From an uncultured Eubacterium sp. (GTDB lineage: Bacteria; Bacillota; Clostridia; Lachnospirales; Lachnospiraceae), in assembly GCA_910584345.1 (NCBI GenBank), contig CAJTZX010000010.1, positions 16,258-80,257 on the forward strand: a stretch of 64,000 nt of DNA, read 5' to 3'. Shown here piece by piece: positions 44,952 through 53,474 of the stretch. The notes beneath the pieces were generated by a model. That model ran no database searches and was not told the DNA's origin. It saw nothing but the letters and a program-made list of their open reading frames with translations. A program made the position numbers and the translations under genes. Numbering within the stretch: the first letter of the stretch is position 1; each line of letters begins with the position of its first letter.

Positions 44952-47102
44952 ATGGAAAACAAACACGGAAATCTTTCTATTAACAGCGAAAACATCTTCC
45001 CTATTATTAAAAAATGGCTGTATTCAGATCACGATATTTTCTACCGTGAATTAATTTCCAATGGCTGTGATGCCATTACAAAATTAAAAAAGCTGGATAT
45101 GATGGGCGAGTATTCTCTGCCGGATAATTATAAACCGCAGATTCAGGTAACGGTCAACCCAGATGAAAAGACTTTGACTGTCACAGATAACGGCCTTGGC
45201 ATGACTGCCGAAGAAGTCGAAGAATACATTAACCAGATCGCTTTTTCCGGCGCGGCTGATTTCCTGGAAAAATACAAAGACAAAGCAAATGAAGACCAGA
45301 TTATTGGCCATTTTGGCCTTGGCTTTTACTCTGCCTTTATGGTCGCAGACCAGGTAACGATTGATACGCTCTCTTATCAGGAAGGCGCGCATCCGGTCCA
45401 CTGGTCTTGTGATGGCGGCACAGAATTTGATATGAAAGAAGGCACAAAAGACAGTGTTGGCACTACGATGACGCTGTATTTAAATGAAGACTGCCTGGAA
45501 TTTGCCAACGAATACCGTGCAAGAGAAGTCATTGAAAAGTACTGCTCTTTCATGCCGATTCCAATCTATTTAAACAAGGCAAATGCCGAACCGGAATATG
45601 AAACGATTGACCCAGCCGATAAACGTGAAGATGATACGGTTATTGAAACGGTCATCGAAGAAGCAAAAACCGAAGAAAAAGAAAACGAGAATGGCGAAAA
45701 AGAAATCGTAGAAGTGTCTCCGCGTACAGAAAAGCTAAAGATTGTAAAACGTCCGGTTTCCTTAAACGATACAAACCCTCTGTGGGCGAAGACCCCAAAA
45801 GACTGTACCGATGAAGAATACAAAGAGTTTTACCGCAAAGTCTTTCATGATTACAAAGAGCCGCTGTTTTGGATTCACTTAAATATGGACTATCCATTTA
45901 ATTTAAAGGGTATTTTATACTTCCCGAAAATTAATACGGAATACGACTCGATTGAAGGTACGATTAAGCTGTATAACAACCAGGTATTTATTGCAGATAA
46001 CATTAAAGAAGTCATCCCTGAATTTTTAATGCTGTTAAAGGGTGTCATTGACTGTCCGGATCTTCCGTTGAATGTATCCAGAAGCGCACTGCAAAATGAC
46101 GGCTTCGTAAAGAAAATTTCTGAATACATTACGAAAAAAGTCGCAGACAAGCTCACCGGCATGTGTAAAACAGAAAAAGAAAACTACGAAAAATACTGGG
46201 ACGATATCAGCCCATTTATCAAATATGGCTGCTTAAGAGACGACAAGTTCTGCGATAAGATGAATGACTACATTTTATTTAAAAACCTCGAGCACAAATA
46301 TCTGACACTTCCAGAATGTTTAAAGGCTGACGAAGAAGAAGCGGAAAAAGACGCACAACAGACAGAAGGTTCTGAAAATGCGGAAAATTCTGAACATGTA
46401 GAAAGTTCTGAAAATACTGTAGAAGTAGAAAACGCAGACGGAACATCTGCAACCGGAAGCGATACCGAAGAACCGGAAGAAGAAAAAGATACTCGCAAGA
46501 TCGTTTATTACGTAACGGACGAACAGCAGCAGAGCCAGTATATTAATATGTTTAAAGAACAAGGCATGGACGCCGTAATTTTAGACCATAATATCGACTC
46601 TTCTTTTATCACACAGTTAGAGCGGCGCAACGAAAAATTCAAATTTATGCGTATCGATGCTGATGTAACAGAATCCTTAAAAGAAGAATCTTCTGAGGAA
46701 GAATTGAAAGAAGAAACAGATGCGCTGACGGAAACCTTCCGCAAAGCGATTGGCAACGACAAGCTTACTGTAAAAGTAGAAAAGCTGAAAAACGAAAATG
46801 TCTCTTCCATTATTACTTTATCTGAGGAAGGCAGACGTATGCAGGAAATGATGAAGATGTACGCGATGGGCGGCATGGGCGGCATGGACAGCTCCATGTT
46901 TGGCGGAGATGTTTCCCTTACTTTAAATGCAAACCACGCACTTGTAAAATATATCTTCGAAAACAAAGATTCCGAACATGTACCGACTTTCTGCCAGCAG
47001 TTATATGACCTTGCTATGATTAGCAACCAGCCGCTTGCACCAGAAGCTATGACAAAATTTATTGCACGAAGCAATGAAATTATGATGCTGCTTGCAAAAT
47101 AA
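44952..47102 (+). CDS. htpG: Hsp90-family molecular chaperone HtpG
   Basis: A dimeric ATP-dependent chaperone. The 716 residues are about 90 longer than the E. coli protein. The GHKL ATP site is clear (ELISNGCDAITKLK, VTDNGLGMT, GHFGLGFYSAFMV). The middle domain follows (PLFWIHLNMDYPFNLKGILYFP, SRSALQND). Two extra charged segments are present: about residues 210-262 between N and middle domains, and about 457-512 in the middle/C region, rich in Glu and Ser. A Met/Gly tract (MYAMGGMGGMDSSMF) sits in the C domain. It is monocistronic under a CIRCE-controlled promoter with a terminator after it. Confidence 0.96.
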   Translation: MENKHGNLSINSENIFPIIKKWLYSDHDIFYRELISNGCDAITKLKKLDMMGEYSLPDNYKPQIQVTVNPDEKTLTVTDNGLGMTAEEVEEYINQIAFSGAADFLEKYKDKANEDQIIGHFGLGFYSAFMVADQVTIDTLSYQEGAHPVHWSCDGGTEFDMKEGTKDSVGTTMTLYLNEDCLEFANEYRAREVIEKYCSFMPIPIYLNKANAEPEYETIDPADKREDDTVIETVIEEAKTEEKENENGEKEIVEVSPRTEKLKIVKRPVSLNDTNPLWAKTPKDCTDEEYKEFYRKVFHDYKEPLFWIHLNMDYPFNLKGILYFPKINTEYDSIEGTIKLYNNQVFIADNIKEVIPEFLMLLKGVIDCPDLPLNVSRSALQNDGFVKKISEYITKKVADKLTGMCKTEKENYEKYWDDISPFIKYGCLRDDKFCDKMNDYILFKNLEHKYLTLPECLKADEEEAEKDAQQTEGSENAENSEHVESSENTVEVENADGTSATGSDTEEPEEEKDTRKIVYYVTDEQQQSQYINMFKEQGMDAVILDHNIDSSFITQLERRNEKFKFMRIDADVTESLKEESSEEELKEETDALTETFRKAIGNDKLTVKVEKLKNENVSSIITLSEEGRRMQEMMKMYAMGGMGGMDSSMFGGDVSLTLNANHALVKYIFENKDSEHVPTFCQQLYDLAMISNQPLAPEAMTKFIARSNEIMMLLAK

Positions 47103-47160
47103 ATGCAGCCGTTGAAATAAACATAGAGCTGTTCTAAATAATTTTCATTTATAAAACATA

Positions 47161-47198
47161 AAAAGCCGATCCGGTCAGTCAAGACCAGTCCGGCTTTT
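47161..47198. terminator. bidirectional terminator after htpG
   Basis: AAAAGCCG pairs with CGGCTTTT and GGTC with GACC around AGTCAA. T runs on both strands suit htpG and the convergent GTPase gene. Confidence 0.85.
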
Positions 47199-47230
47199 TA
47201 TGTTTTTATAATTTTATTTCTTTTTATTTA

Positions 47231-50002
47231 TTATTTCATATTTTTTATATTACTTTTGCTTTTCAAGCTTTTCAAAAGCGCATCCTCAAACGGCATATTG
47301 CCTCCCTGCGGCTGTTTTGATAAATATTCCGTATACATCTTTTTATTTTCCATCCACACTTCTTCTTCTAATTCTTTTGCTGATACAAGCCGGCACCCCT
47401 GTCCCCGGATAATAATCTGCTCAAGTCCATCGGAAGTGGCTACAGTCACCTGATACTTTCTGCCATTTTCATGCGCAAAACGCTCAATGTACTGATCTGC
47501 AGTCTCCGCTTCTTTTGTATACACAACATGAATATTATGGTAATCATAATATTCGGTCTGATGTCCTTCCACGCGGTACGCATCAAATACTACAATCAGA
47601 CAGTATTTTTTTACCGCCTGATAATTACACATAATATCCAAAAGACGTCCTCTGGCGCCGTCAATATTATCCTTTGCAATCTCACTCAGCTCTTTCCACG
47701 CAAAAATAATATTGTATCCATCTACCAAAAAATACTGCGTGCGGTTTTTCGTCTTTTGCTGCCTGTGCACCATGCTTTGAGCCTGAGCGGAAAGCTCTTC
47801 GGCAGATGTATCATATACGATTTTCTTTTGTTTTTTATGATATTCATTCTTATGATAACCACTCTTATATTTTCCCGTCCGGTCTTTTCCGCGCTGATTC
47901 GCCTGATACGTATTTGCGATGATCCTGTCTACTTCATCGGTGCCAATGCTTTCACTCCGAACCGACGGCGCATGTTTTCTTAATTTTTCCGATTCTTCCA
48001 GCAAACGAATCTCTTCAGATCTGGGCGCCAGACATGCACTTTCCAGATGCATGTAATCTTTTACTTCATACCACTCTACAACAAATCCGGCCCCATGCGC
48101 ACAAAAAACAGAAGATGACGGATGTTCCAGATCACTGAGCGGATCATACGCAAACCGCTCCAGCACCTCGTTTGTATTGTGGCAGGGTGCATATCCTTTC
48201 AACGTACATTGCAGTCTTCCAAGTCCCTTCGTATATTGCGTGACCTCTTTTTGATAACCGCGCATCGTTACTACAGGTGCGCTTCCGGTCAGTACAGCCA
48301 TTCCATTCTCCATCTGCGGCAATCCCGGCTGTCCATGCATATGTTCAATATCCGTCATCGCCTTGCCAACCATCCCATCCGGCAGTTCCAGACGAAAATC
48401 ATAATAAGGCTCCAACAGTACCGACTGCGCCTGCATCAGTCCTTGACGTACCGCACGATACGTCGCCTGCCTAAAATCCCCGCCTTCGGTATGCTTAAGA
48501 TGCGCCCGTCCGGTCACAAGCGTAATCTTCATGTCCGTCAGCGCCGATCCGGTCAGCACTCCTTTGTGCTCCCGCTCTTCCAGGTGCGTCAGCACTAACC
48601 GTTGCCAGTTTCTATCTAAAATATCCTCACTGCAGTCTGTCGCAAATTGCATCCCGCTGCCTGCTTCTCCTGGCTCTAACAACAAATGTACCTCTGCGTA
48701 ATGACGCAAAGGTTCAAAATGTCCGACTCCTTCCACCCGATCTGCAATCGTTTCTTTATATACAATATTTCCAGGGCCAAACGCTACCGTCACACCAAAA
48801 CGTTCTTCGATCATATTTGTCAATATTTCAAGCTGTACCTCCCCCATCAGCTGTGCCTGAATTTCCTGCAGCTTATCATGAAACAAAATATGAAGCTGCG
48901 GTTCTTCTTCCTCCAGCTGACGAAGCTTTGGCAGCATAACCGCCGCATCACAGCCTTGCGGCAATATAATCTGATACGTCAGTACCGGCTCCAGCAGCGG
49001 AACCATGGAATCCGGTTCTGCGCCAAGCCCTTCACCAGGCTTTGTCTGCGTCAGCCCTGTGACTGCACATACTGTCCCTGCATGCACTTCACCCACTGCT
49101 TCATATTTGACCCCGGAGTAAATCCGAATCTGATTGACCTTTTCTTCCCATCGATCTTCTTGTTTTAAAACTGTGCGTACTTTGAGCGAACCACCGGTTA
49201 TTTTTAAATACGTCAATCGGTTCCCCTGCTCATCTCTTGTAATTTTAAACACTTTTGCCGCAAATTCTTTCGGATACCGCGGCTCTTTGATATATTTGAC
49301 AAATCCATCCAAAAATTCCTCTACACCGATCAGTCGCAATGCCGAACCAAAAAAACACGGAAATACTTCGCGTTTTGCAATCATATCCCGAATACAATCT
49401 GTCTGTATCCGATCTTGTTCCAAAAACTGCTCCATCGCTGTTTCGCTGCACATCGCAAGCGCATCAAAAAACTGCTCCCCATCCAGACTGGAAAAATCCA
49501 CACAACTGCCATCCAACCGCGATTGAAGCTGTGCAAGCAGCGCAGGTTTTTGGATCTGGTTCAATTCCTGTTCTGAAATCTGATCTGTTTTATTTACAAA
49601 TACAAAGACCGGGATCTGATATTGCTTTAACAATCTCCACAACGTCTGCGTATGTCCCTGCACACCATCCGTCATACTGATAATTAAAACCGCATAATCT
49701 AATACTTGTAAGGTACGCTCCATCTCAGCAGAAAAATCTACATGTCCCGGTGTATCTAATAATGTAATATGTACATCCTTCCAATTGAGAACTGCCTGTT
49801 TGGAAAAAATAGTAATACCTCTGGCACGCTCCAATTCATACGTATCCAGAAACGTGTTCTGTTTGTCCACACGCCCCTGTTCACGAATACTGCCGCTAAT
49901 ATACAACATCCCTTCGGATAAAGTCGTCTTTCCCGCATCCACATGGGCAAGCAGGCCGATACAGATATGCTTTTTTGGCTTAGTTTCTGATGTGTCAGCC
50001 AT
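47231..50002 (-). CDS. TetM-like translational GTPase fused to a C-terminal NYN (YacP/Rae1-like) nuclease
   Basis: ATG 50002 is preferred over the TTG at 50005; AAAGGGG is about 9 bases upstream. Of 923 residues, about 1-660 resemble ribosomal-protection proteins and EF-G. The G1 is AHVDAGKTTL, the G3 DTPGHVDF, the G4 NKTD and the domain IV/V part LLEPYYDFRLELPDGMVG. A Lys/His-rich linker follows (about 700-755). From about residue 757 the sequence is an NYN domain with acidic residues at FLVDGYNI, VVFDAYRV, TKEAETADQYIER and VATSDGLEQ. This is the pattern of YacP, the B. subtilis Rae1 nuclease that cuts mRNA in the ribosomal A site. True TetM is about 640 residues. Whether it gives tetracycline resistance or acts in mRNA surveillance is not known. 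Confidence 0.9.
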   Translation of the reverse strand: MADTSETKPKKHICIGLLAHVDAGKTTLSEGMLYISGSIREQGRVDKQNTFLDTYELERARGITIFSKQAVLNWKDVHITLLDTPGHVDFSAEMERTLQVLDYAVLIISMTDGVQGHTQTLWRLLKQYQIPVFVFVNKTDQISEQELNQIQKPALLAQLQSRLDGSCVDFSSLDGEQFFDALAMCSETAMEQFLEQDRIQTDCIRDMIAKREVFPCFFGSALRLIGVEEFLDGFVKYIKEPRYPKEFAAKVFKITRDEQGNRLTYLKITGGSLKVRTVLKQEDRWEEKVNQIRIYSGVKYEAVGEVHAGTVCAVTGLTQTKPGEGLGAEPDSMVPLLEPVLTYQIILPQGCDAAVMLPKLRQLEEEEPQLHILFHDKLQEIQAQLMGEVQLEILTNMIEERFGVTVAFGPGNIVYKETIADRVEGVGHFEPLRHYAEVHLLLEPGEAGSGMQFATDCSEDILDRNWQRLVLTHLEEREHKGVLTGSALTDMKITLVTGRAHLKHTEGGDFRQATYRAVRQGLMQAQSVLLEPYYDFRLELPDGMVGKAMTDIEHMHGQPGLPQMENGMAVLTGSAPVVTMRGYQKEVTQYTKGLGRLQCTLKGYAPCHNTNEVLERFAYDPLSDLEHPSSSVFCAHGAGFVVEWYEVKDYMHLESACLAPRSEEIRLLEESEKLRKHAPSVRSESIGTDEVDRIIANTYQANQRGKDRTGKYKSGYHKNEYHKKQKKIVYDTSAEELSAQAQSMVHRQQKTKNRTQYFLVDGYNIIFAWKELSEIAKDNIDGARGRLLDIMCNYQAVKKYCLIVVFDAYRVEGHQTEYYDYHNIHVVYTKEAETADQYIERFAHENGRKYQVTVATSDGLEQIIIRGQGCRLVSAKELEEEVWMENKKMYTEYLSKQPQGGNMPFEDALLKSLKSKSNIKNMK

Positions 50003-50117
50003 CAAAAATGCCCCTTTCTTTTGAACGCGTCTCTCTTCGCTGTCATTTGTTTTTTACACACCAATAGATTGTAGCAAAAAATCTGCCTTGTGACAACCGT
50101 TAATTTTTTGATATGGT

Positions 50118-51167
50118 TTACCTCATTTCCTGAAACGTTCGCGCCATATCCCCAACCAGACTCCATTGTCTTTGCATATAAGACTTTAAAGGTTCCGTAC
50201 TTTCACGGTAAGCCACATAAATCTGTTCCATATTTTCAAAATGCTGCGCAACAGCACAAGCCGCCTGATAGCCGCTTTCTATCGCTGCCGATATGCCCTC
50301 TCCCATAGGATTTAAAAATCCTGCCGCTTCGCCAGCAAACAAGACATGATGCATCCCATAATCAATATAACAGCCCGGGCGAATATACGGCATCAGCCAT
50401 TTTTCCGACTTTATCCGCTCCTCTGTCTGCAAATGGTAATGTTTTTCCATATACGCAAAAAATGTATCGTAAAAATACCGCATTTTTCCCGTATCCTTTA
50501 CGGCCACACCCAATACAAGCAAGCCGTCTTTCACATTAAACCATGCGTCATACTCCGATAGTTCGGGCTGTAAATAAGCATAAAAATAGTGTGGGTCCAG
50601 ATCGATGCTACCCTGATAAAACGTCTGATAGGTCGTAATATAGGAAGGCGCGCATTTCATAATCCTTTGTTTTAACGTCCGCGCCACACCTTCGCAATCC
50701 AAAAGATATCTTGCTTCCTCCGTATAAGTTTTCGTACCTGTTTTTGTATCCGCCGCTTTCCCATGCAGTGTAACACTTACAAAATTTCCTTTTTCTTCAC
50801 AGGAAAGAGCAATCGTATCATCCCTAACATTGGCTCCGCTTTCCTTTGCCTTTTTTGCGAGCCAGTAATCAAACGTGCTGCGCCAGATATTGCGTCCTTC
50901 CTGTTCAAAACGATATTCTTTTCCAAGATCATTGGTAAAAATCATCCCTCTGCTTTGTACAGGCTCACACATAACAGATTCCGGTACGCTTTCGCCAAAA
51001 TACAGCTCTGTCAACTCCATCGTTTTTTTAATAAGAATACCAGAGCATGATTTATAACGGGGAATTTTGAACTTTTCGATCAGCAAAACACTGTGCCCTT
51101 TTTCCGATAATATTTTTGCCGCCGTACTGCCCGCCGGCCCTGCTCCAACAACAATCACATCATACAT
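50118..51167 (-). CDS. FAD-dependent oxidoreductase, geranylgeranyl reductase-like
   Basis: A flavoprotein of the geranylgeranyl-reductase-like group. Start ATG 51167 is chosen because AAGGGG lies before it; the open frame begins 45 bases earlier. The N-terminus has the Rossmann FAD motif VIVVGAGPAGSTAAKIL. The second FAD-contact motif is LFAGEAAGFLNPMGEGISAAIESG. The middle has the PRYKSCSG stretch typical of this family. 349 residues, no membrane helix. The substrate is unknown; the family includes isoprenoid and quinone reductases. It stands alone between the GTPase fusion and lysR. Confidence 0.88.
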   Translation of the reverse strand: MYDVIVVGAGPAGSTAAKILSEKGHSVLLIEKFKIPRYKSCSGILIKKTMELTELYFGESVPESVMCEPVQSRGMIFTNDLGKEYRFEQEGRNIWRSTFDYWLAKKAKESGANVRDDTIALSCEEKGNFVSVTLHGKAADTKTGTKTYTEEARYLLDCEGVARTLKQRIMKCAPSYITTYQTFYQGSIDLDPHYFYAYLQPELSEYDAWFNVKDGLLVLGVAVKDTGKMRYFYDTFFAYMEKHYHLQTEERIKSEKWLMPYIRPGCYIDYGMHHVLFAGEAAGFLNPMGEGISAAIESGYQAACAVAQHFENMEQIYVAYRESTEPLKSYMQRQWSLVGDMARTFQEMR

Positions 51168-51453
51168 AACCCATCCCCTTCTTCCTTTGTGTTGATATCT
51201 TTTGTTCATCATATCATAATTTCACCGTTTTTTAAATAGTTTGTGTTTCCTGTAACATTACTAATTTACAGGAAGCGTTTTCAAAGGCTAATTTTTCTCC
51301 TCCTAAGGAACTATCGTGAAATAATTTGTAAAATATGTTGCGTGTAAAGTTCTGAGAGCGCCTGGCAAAAACCAGAAGCATAAATGACTTTGTTCTGCCA
51401 TCCGATTTTATACCTGTATATAAAAGAATGGCATAAAATATCAGACACAAGTG

Positions 51454-51521
51454 TATTTCAACGCAAATGAAAAAACTATATTTAAATATCAAAGGCAAAT
51501 ATATTTCAACGCAAATGAAAA
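51454..51521. repeat. pair of 20-bp direct repeats, each with an internal palindrome
   Basis: TATTTCAACGCAAATGAAAA occurs exactly at 51454-51473 and 51502-51521. Each contains TTTCA-N7-TGAAA. The second copy runs into the lysR terminator. The rest of 51168-51450 holds no gene I trust. Confidence 0.8.
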
Positions 51522-51540
51522 GAGCGGCTGTATACCGCTC
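51517..51540 (-). terminator. terminator of the por-lysR operon
   Basis: Minus strand GAGCGG-TATACAG-CCGCTC followed by TTTTC, 35 bp after the lysR stop. Stem of 6 GC-rich pairs. Confidence 0.75.
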
Positions 51541-51575
51541 TACTCTGTTTCCTTGTCTTATTCTAAGTCAAATGC

Positions 51576-52451
51576 TTAAACACTTTTATACTTTTCCAAA
51601 ATATGATTATAAAATGTCCGGACTGCCGGCGCCATAAACTCTGGATGCAGCGCGGCAATCCCAATAATACGGCACGTCTGGGGATATACCGGATAACAAT
51701 CTACCTGATATGGAATGTCGCGCATGACTAACTCCGGCATCAGGCAAATCCCAAAACCTTTTGCCACCAGCGCAATCGTCGACAGATCGTCGACCACATG
51801 ATAGTTAGACTGGATACGCAGTGAATTTTCTTTTAAAAAATTTTGAATATCCGCGTCGGTACATTCACGCTGTGTTACAAACTGATGCGCCCGCATCTCT
51901 TCGATATCCATATAAGGTCTGTCGGCGTCTTTTCGCGCTCCCTTGGGCAGGACGCATAACAGCGGGTCTTTGTACAGCGGTTCAATCGGAATATCTTTTG
52001 CGCTGGATACAGACAAAAACCCAAGATCCGCCACACCGTTTTTTATCCAGTAATACACATCGTCATACGTCCCCTGAAACACTTCGATCGTAATCTTAGA
52101 AAACTGTTTTTCAAAAGACCGCAGGATATCCGGCAGCCAATTCGTACATACACTCGAAAAGACGGCAATTTTTACTTTTCCCTGTTTTAATCCGTTAAAC
52201 TCCGCGATTGCCTGCTGCAAACTTTCCTCGCTGTTTAATACCGCATTGACATACGGCAGCAGATGCTCCCCATAATTTGTCAAAGTAATGCCAGATTTGC
52301 TCCGAGTCAATACGTTAAAGCCAAGCTCACGTTCCATCGAAGAGATCGTATGGCTGATTGCGGACGGTGTTAACCCAAGAATATCGGCAGCTTTATGAAA
52401 GCTGCCGATATTTGCTGCGGTTTGAAATACCTGATAAGTCAATAATGTCAT
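51576..52451 (-). CDS. LysR family transcriptional regulator
   Basis: The 291 residues have the LysR HTH (about 1-60: FQTAANIGSFHKAADILGLTPSAISHTISSMERELG) and an effector-binding domain (about 90-290, KIAVFSSVCTNWLPDILRSFEKQF onward). It is 9 bp behind porB on the same strand and so is the last gene of the oxidoreductase operon, instead of divergent as is usual for LysR types. It probably controls por in response to a metabolite; the operator candidate at 55731-55761 is compatible. Confidence 0.94.
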   Translation of the reverse strand: MTLLTYQVFQTAANIGSFHKAADILGLTPSAISHTISSMERELGFNVLTRSKSGITLTNYGEHLLPYVNAVLNSEESLQQAIAEFNGLKQGKVKIAVFSSVCTNWLPDILRSFEKQFSKITIEVFQGTYDDVYYWIKNGVADLGFLSVSSAKDIPIEPLYKDPLLCVLPKGARKDADRPYMDIEEMRAHQFVTQRECTDADIQNFLKENSLRIQSNYHVVDDLSTIALVAKGFGICLMPELVMRDIPYQVDCYPVYPQTCRIIGIAALHPEFMAPAVRTFYNHILEKYKSV

Positions 52452-52460
52452 TTTCTTCTC

Positions 52461-53465
52461 CTAACGCGCACATTTGTACTGCAGGTCTTCCCAGCGCCTG
52501 TCCACTTCTGCCTGGAACTGTGCGAGCAAATGCTCATTGCCTTTCTGGAACAAATGCTTAAATCTACCCTGCGGCCTTAAGAAATCTTCAATCGGAAGCT
52601 TCTTTTTCGGCTCATAAGATAAGCGCCATGTTCCATGATCGACTTCAAATAACGGCCAATAACATGTCTCAACCGCCAGTTTGCAGATTTTCATAATTTC
52701 CGGCGTATCGTAACGCCACCCCCTTGGACATGGTGTCAAAATATTTAAAAAACATGCGCCTTGCGTATAAATTGCTTTTTCCGCCTTTACATGCAGATCT
52801 TTAAAATCCTGTGTCAATGTCGTCTGCGCCACATATGGTACCTCATGATCTGCAATAATTGCAGACAAATCTTTGCGGTTCTGCATTTTTCCGTCGGATG
52901 CACTGCCAACAGGTGTCGTTGTCGTATCCGCATACATCGGTGTTGCTGATGAACGCTGGATGCCTGTGTTCATATAAGCTCCATTGTCATAGCAGACATA
53001 GACCATATCATGTCCGCGCTCCATCGCCCCCGACAATGACTGAAATCCAATATCGTACGTACCGCCGTCACCACCAAATGTAATAAATTTAAAGTTTTCA
53101 TTTTCTGGCAGCTTTCCACGTTTTTTTAATGCTTTATAAGCTGTTTCCACACCGCTTAACGTAGCTCCTGCATTTTCAAATGCATTGTGAATATAACTGT
53201 CTTCCCATGCCGTATACGGGTACATGTAAGAAGACACTTCCAGACATCCGGTCGCATTTCCGATCACTGCACGATCCTCTTTGTGCAACGCACGCAATAC
53301 CGCACGCACACCGATCGTAGCTCCGCAGCCGGCACACATCCGATGCCCCGGCGCCAGACGTTCCGGCTGATTTACCCAATCTTTCAGACGGTATCCGCCT
53401 TTTTCCATACCGGTGGTTTGCGCCTCACCCTGGACTCCTGTTTTTTGTTCTGTCTGATTCTCCAC
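52461..53465 (-). CDS. porB: 2-oxoacid:ferredoxin oxidoreductase, beta subunit
   Basis: The TPP-binding subunit. The 334 residues include HRMCAGCGATIGVRAVLRAL, the TPP/Mg motif GDGGTYDIGFQSLSGAMERG with VCYDNGAYMNTG, and NATGCLEVSS, as in PorB. Four conserved cysteines seen here could hold the cluster of the PorB family. Order porG-porD-porA-porB matches the four-subunit type. Substrate (pyruvate or branched-chain 2-oxoacid) cannot be fixed by reading. Confidence 0.93.
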   Translation of the reverse strand: MENQTEQKTGVQGEAQTTGMEKGGYRLKDWVNQPERLAPGHRMCAGCGATIGVRAVLRALHKEDRAVIGNATGCLEVSSYMYPYTAWEDSYIHNAFENAGATLSGVETAYKALKKRGKLPENENFKFITFGGDGGTYDIGFQSLSGAMERGHDMVYVCYDNGAYMNTGIQRSSATPMYADTTTTPVGSASDGKMQNRKDLSAIIADHEVPYVAQTTLTQDFKDLHVKAEKAIYTQGACFLNILTPCPRGWRYDTPEIMKICKLAVETCYWPLFEVDHGTWRLSYEPKKKLPIEDFLRPQGRFKHLFQKGNEHLLAQFQAEVDRRWEDLQYKCAR

Positions 53466-53474
53466 TGTTTCCTC

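Noticed and set aside
44952..45100. Heat-shock operon with groESL next to the CIRCE element
   Set aside because: Only htpG follows; no groES, groEL, hrcA or dnaK gene is in the window.
46268..46562. Minus-strand frames opposite htpG
   Set aside because: Antisense of the acidic Glu/Ser-rich insertion; typical shadow frames.
47231..50002. Plain tetracycline-resistance gene tet(M)
   Set aside because: About 280 residues too long with a separate NYN domain, and no mobile context; the GTPase part is only family-level similar.
51232..51498. Minus-strand 88-aa open frame after the FAD oxidoreductase
   Set aside because: No ribosome binding site, runs through the 20-bp direct repeat, composition not protein-like; probably chance.
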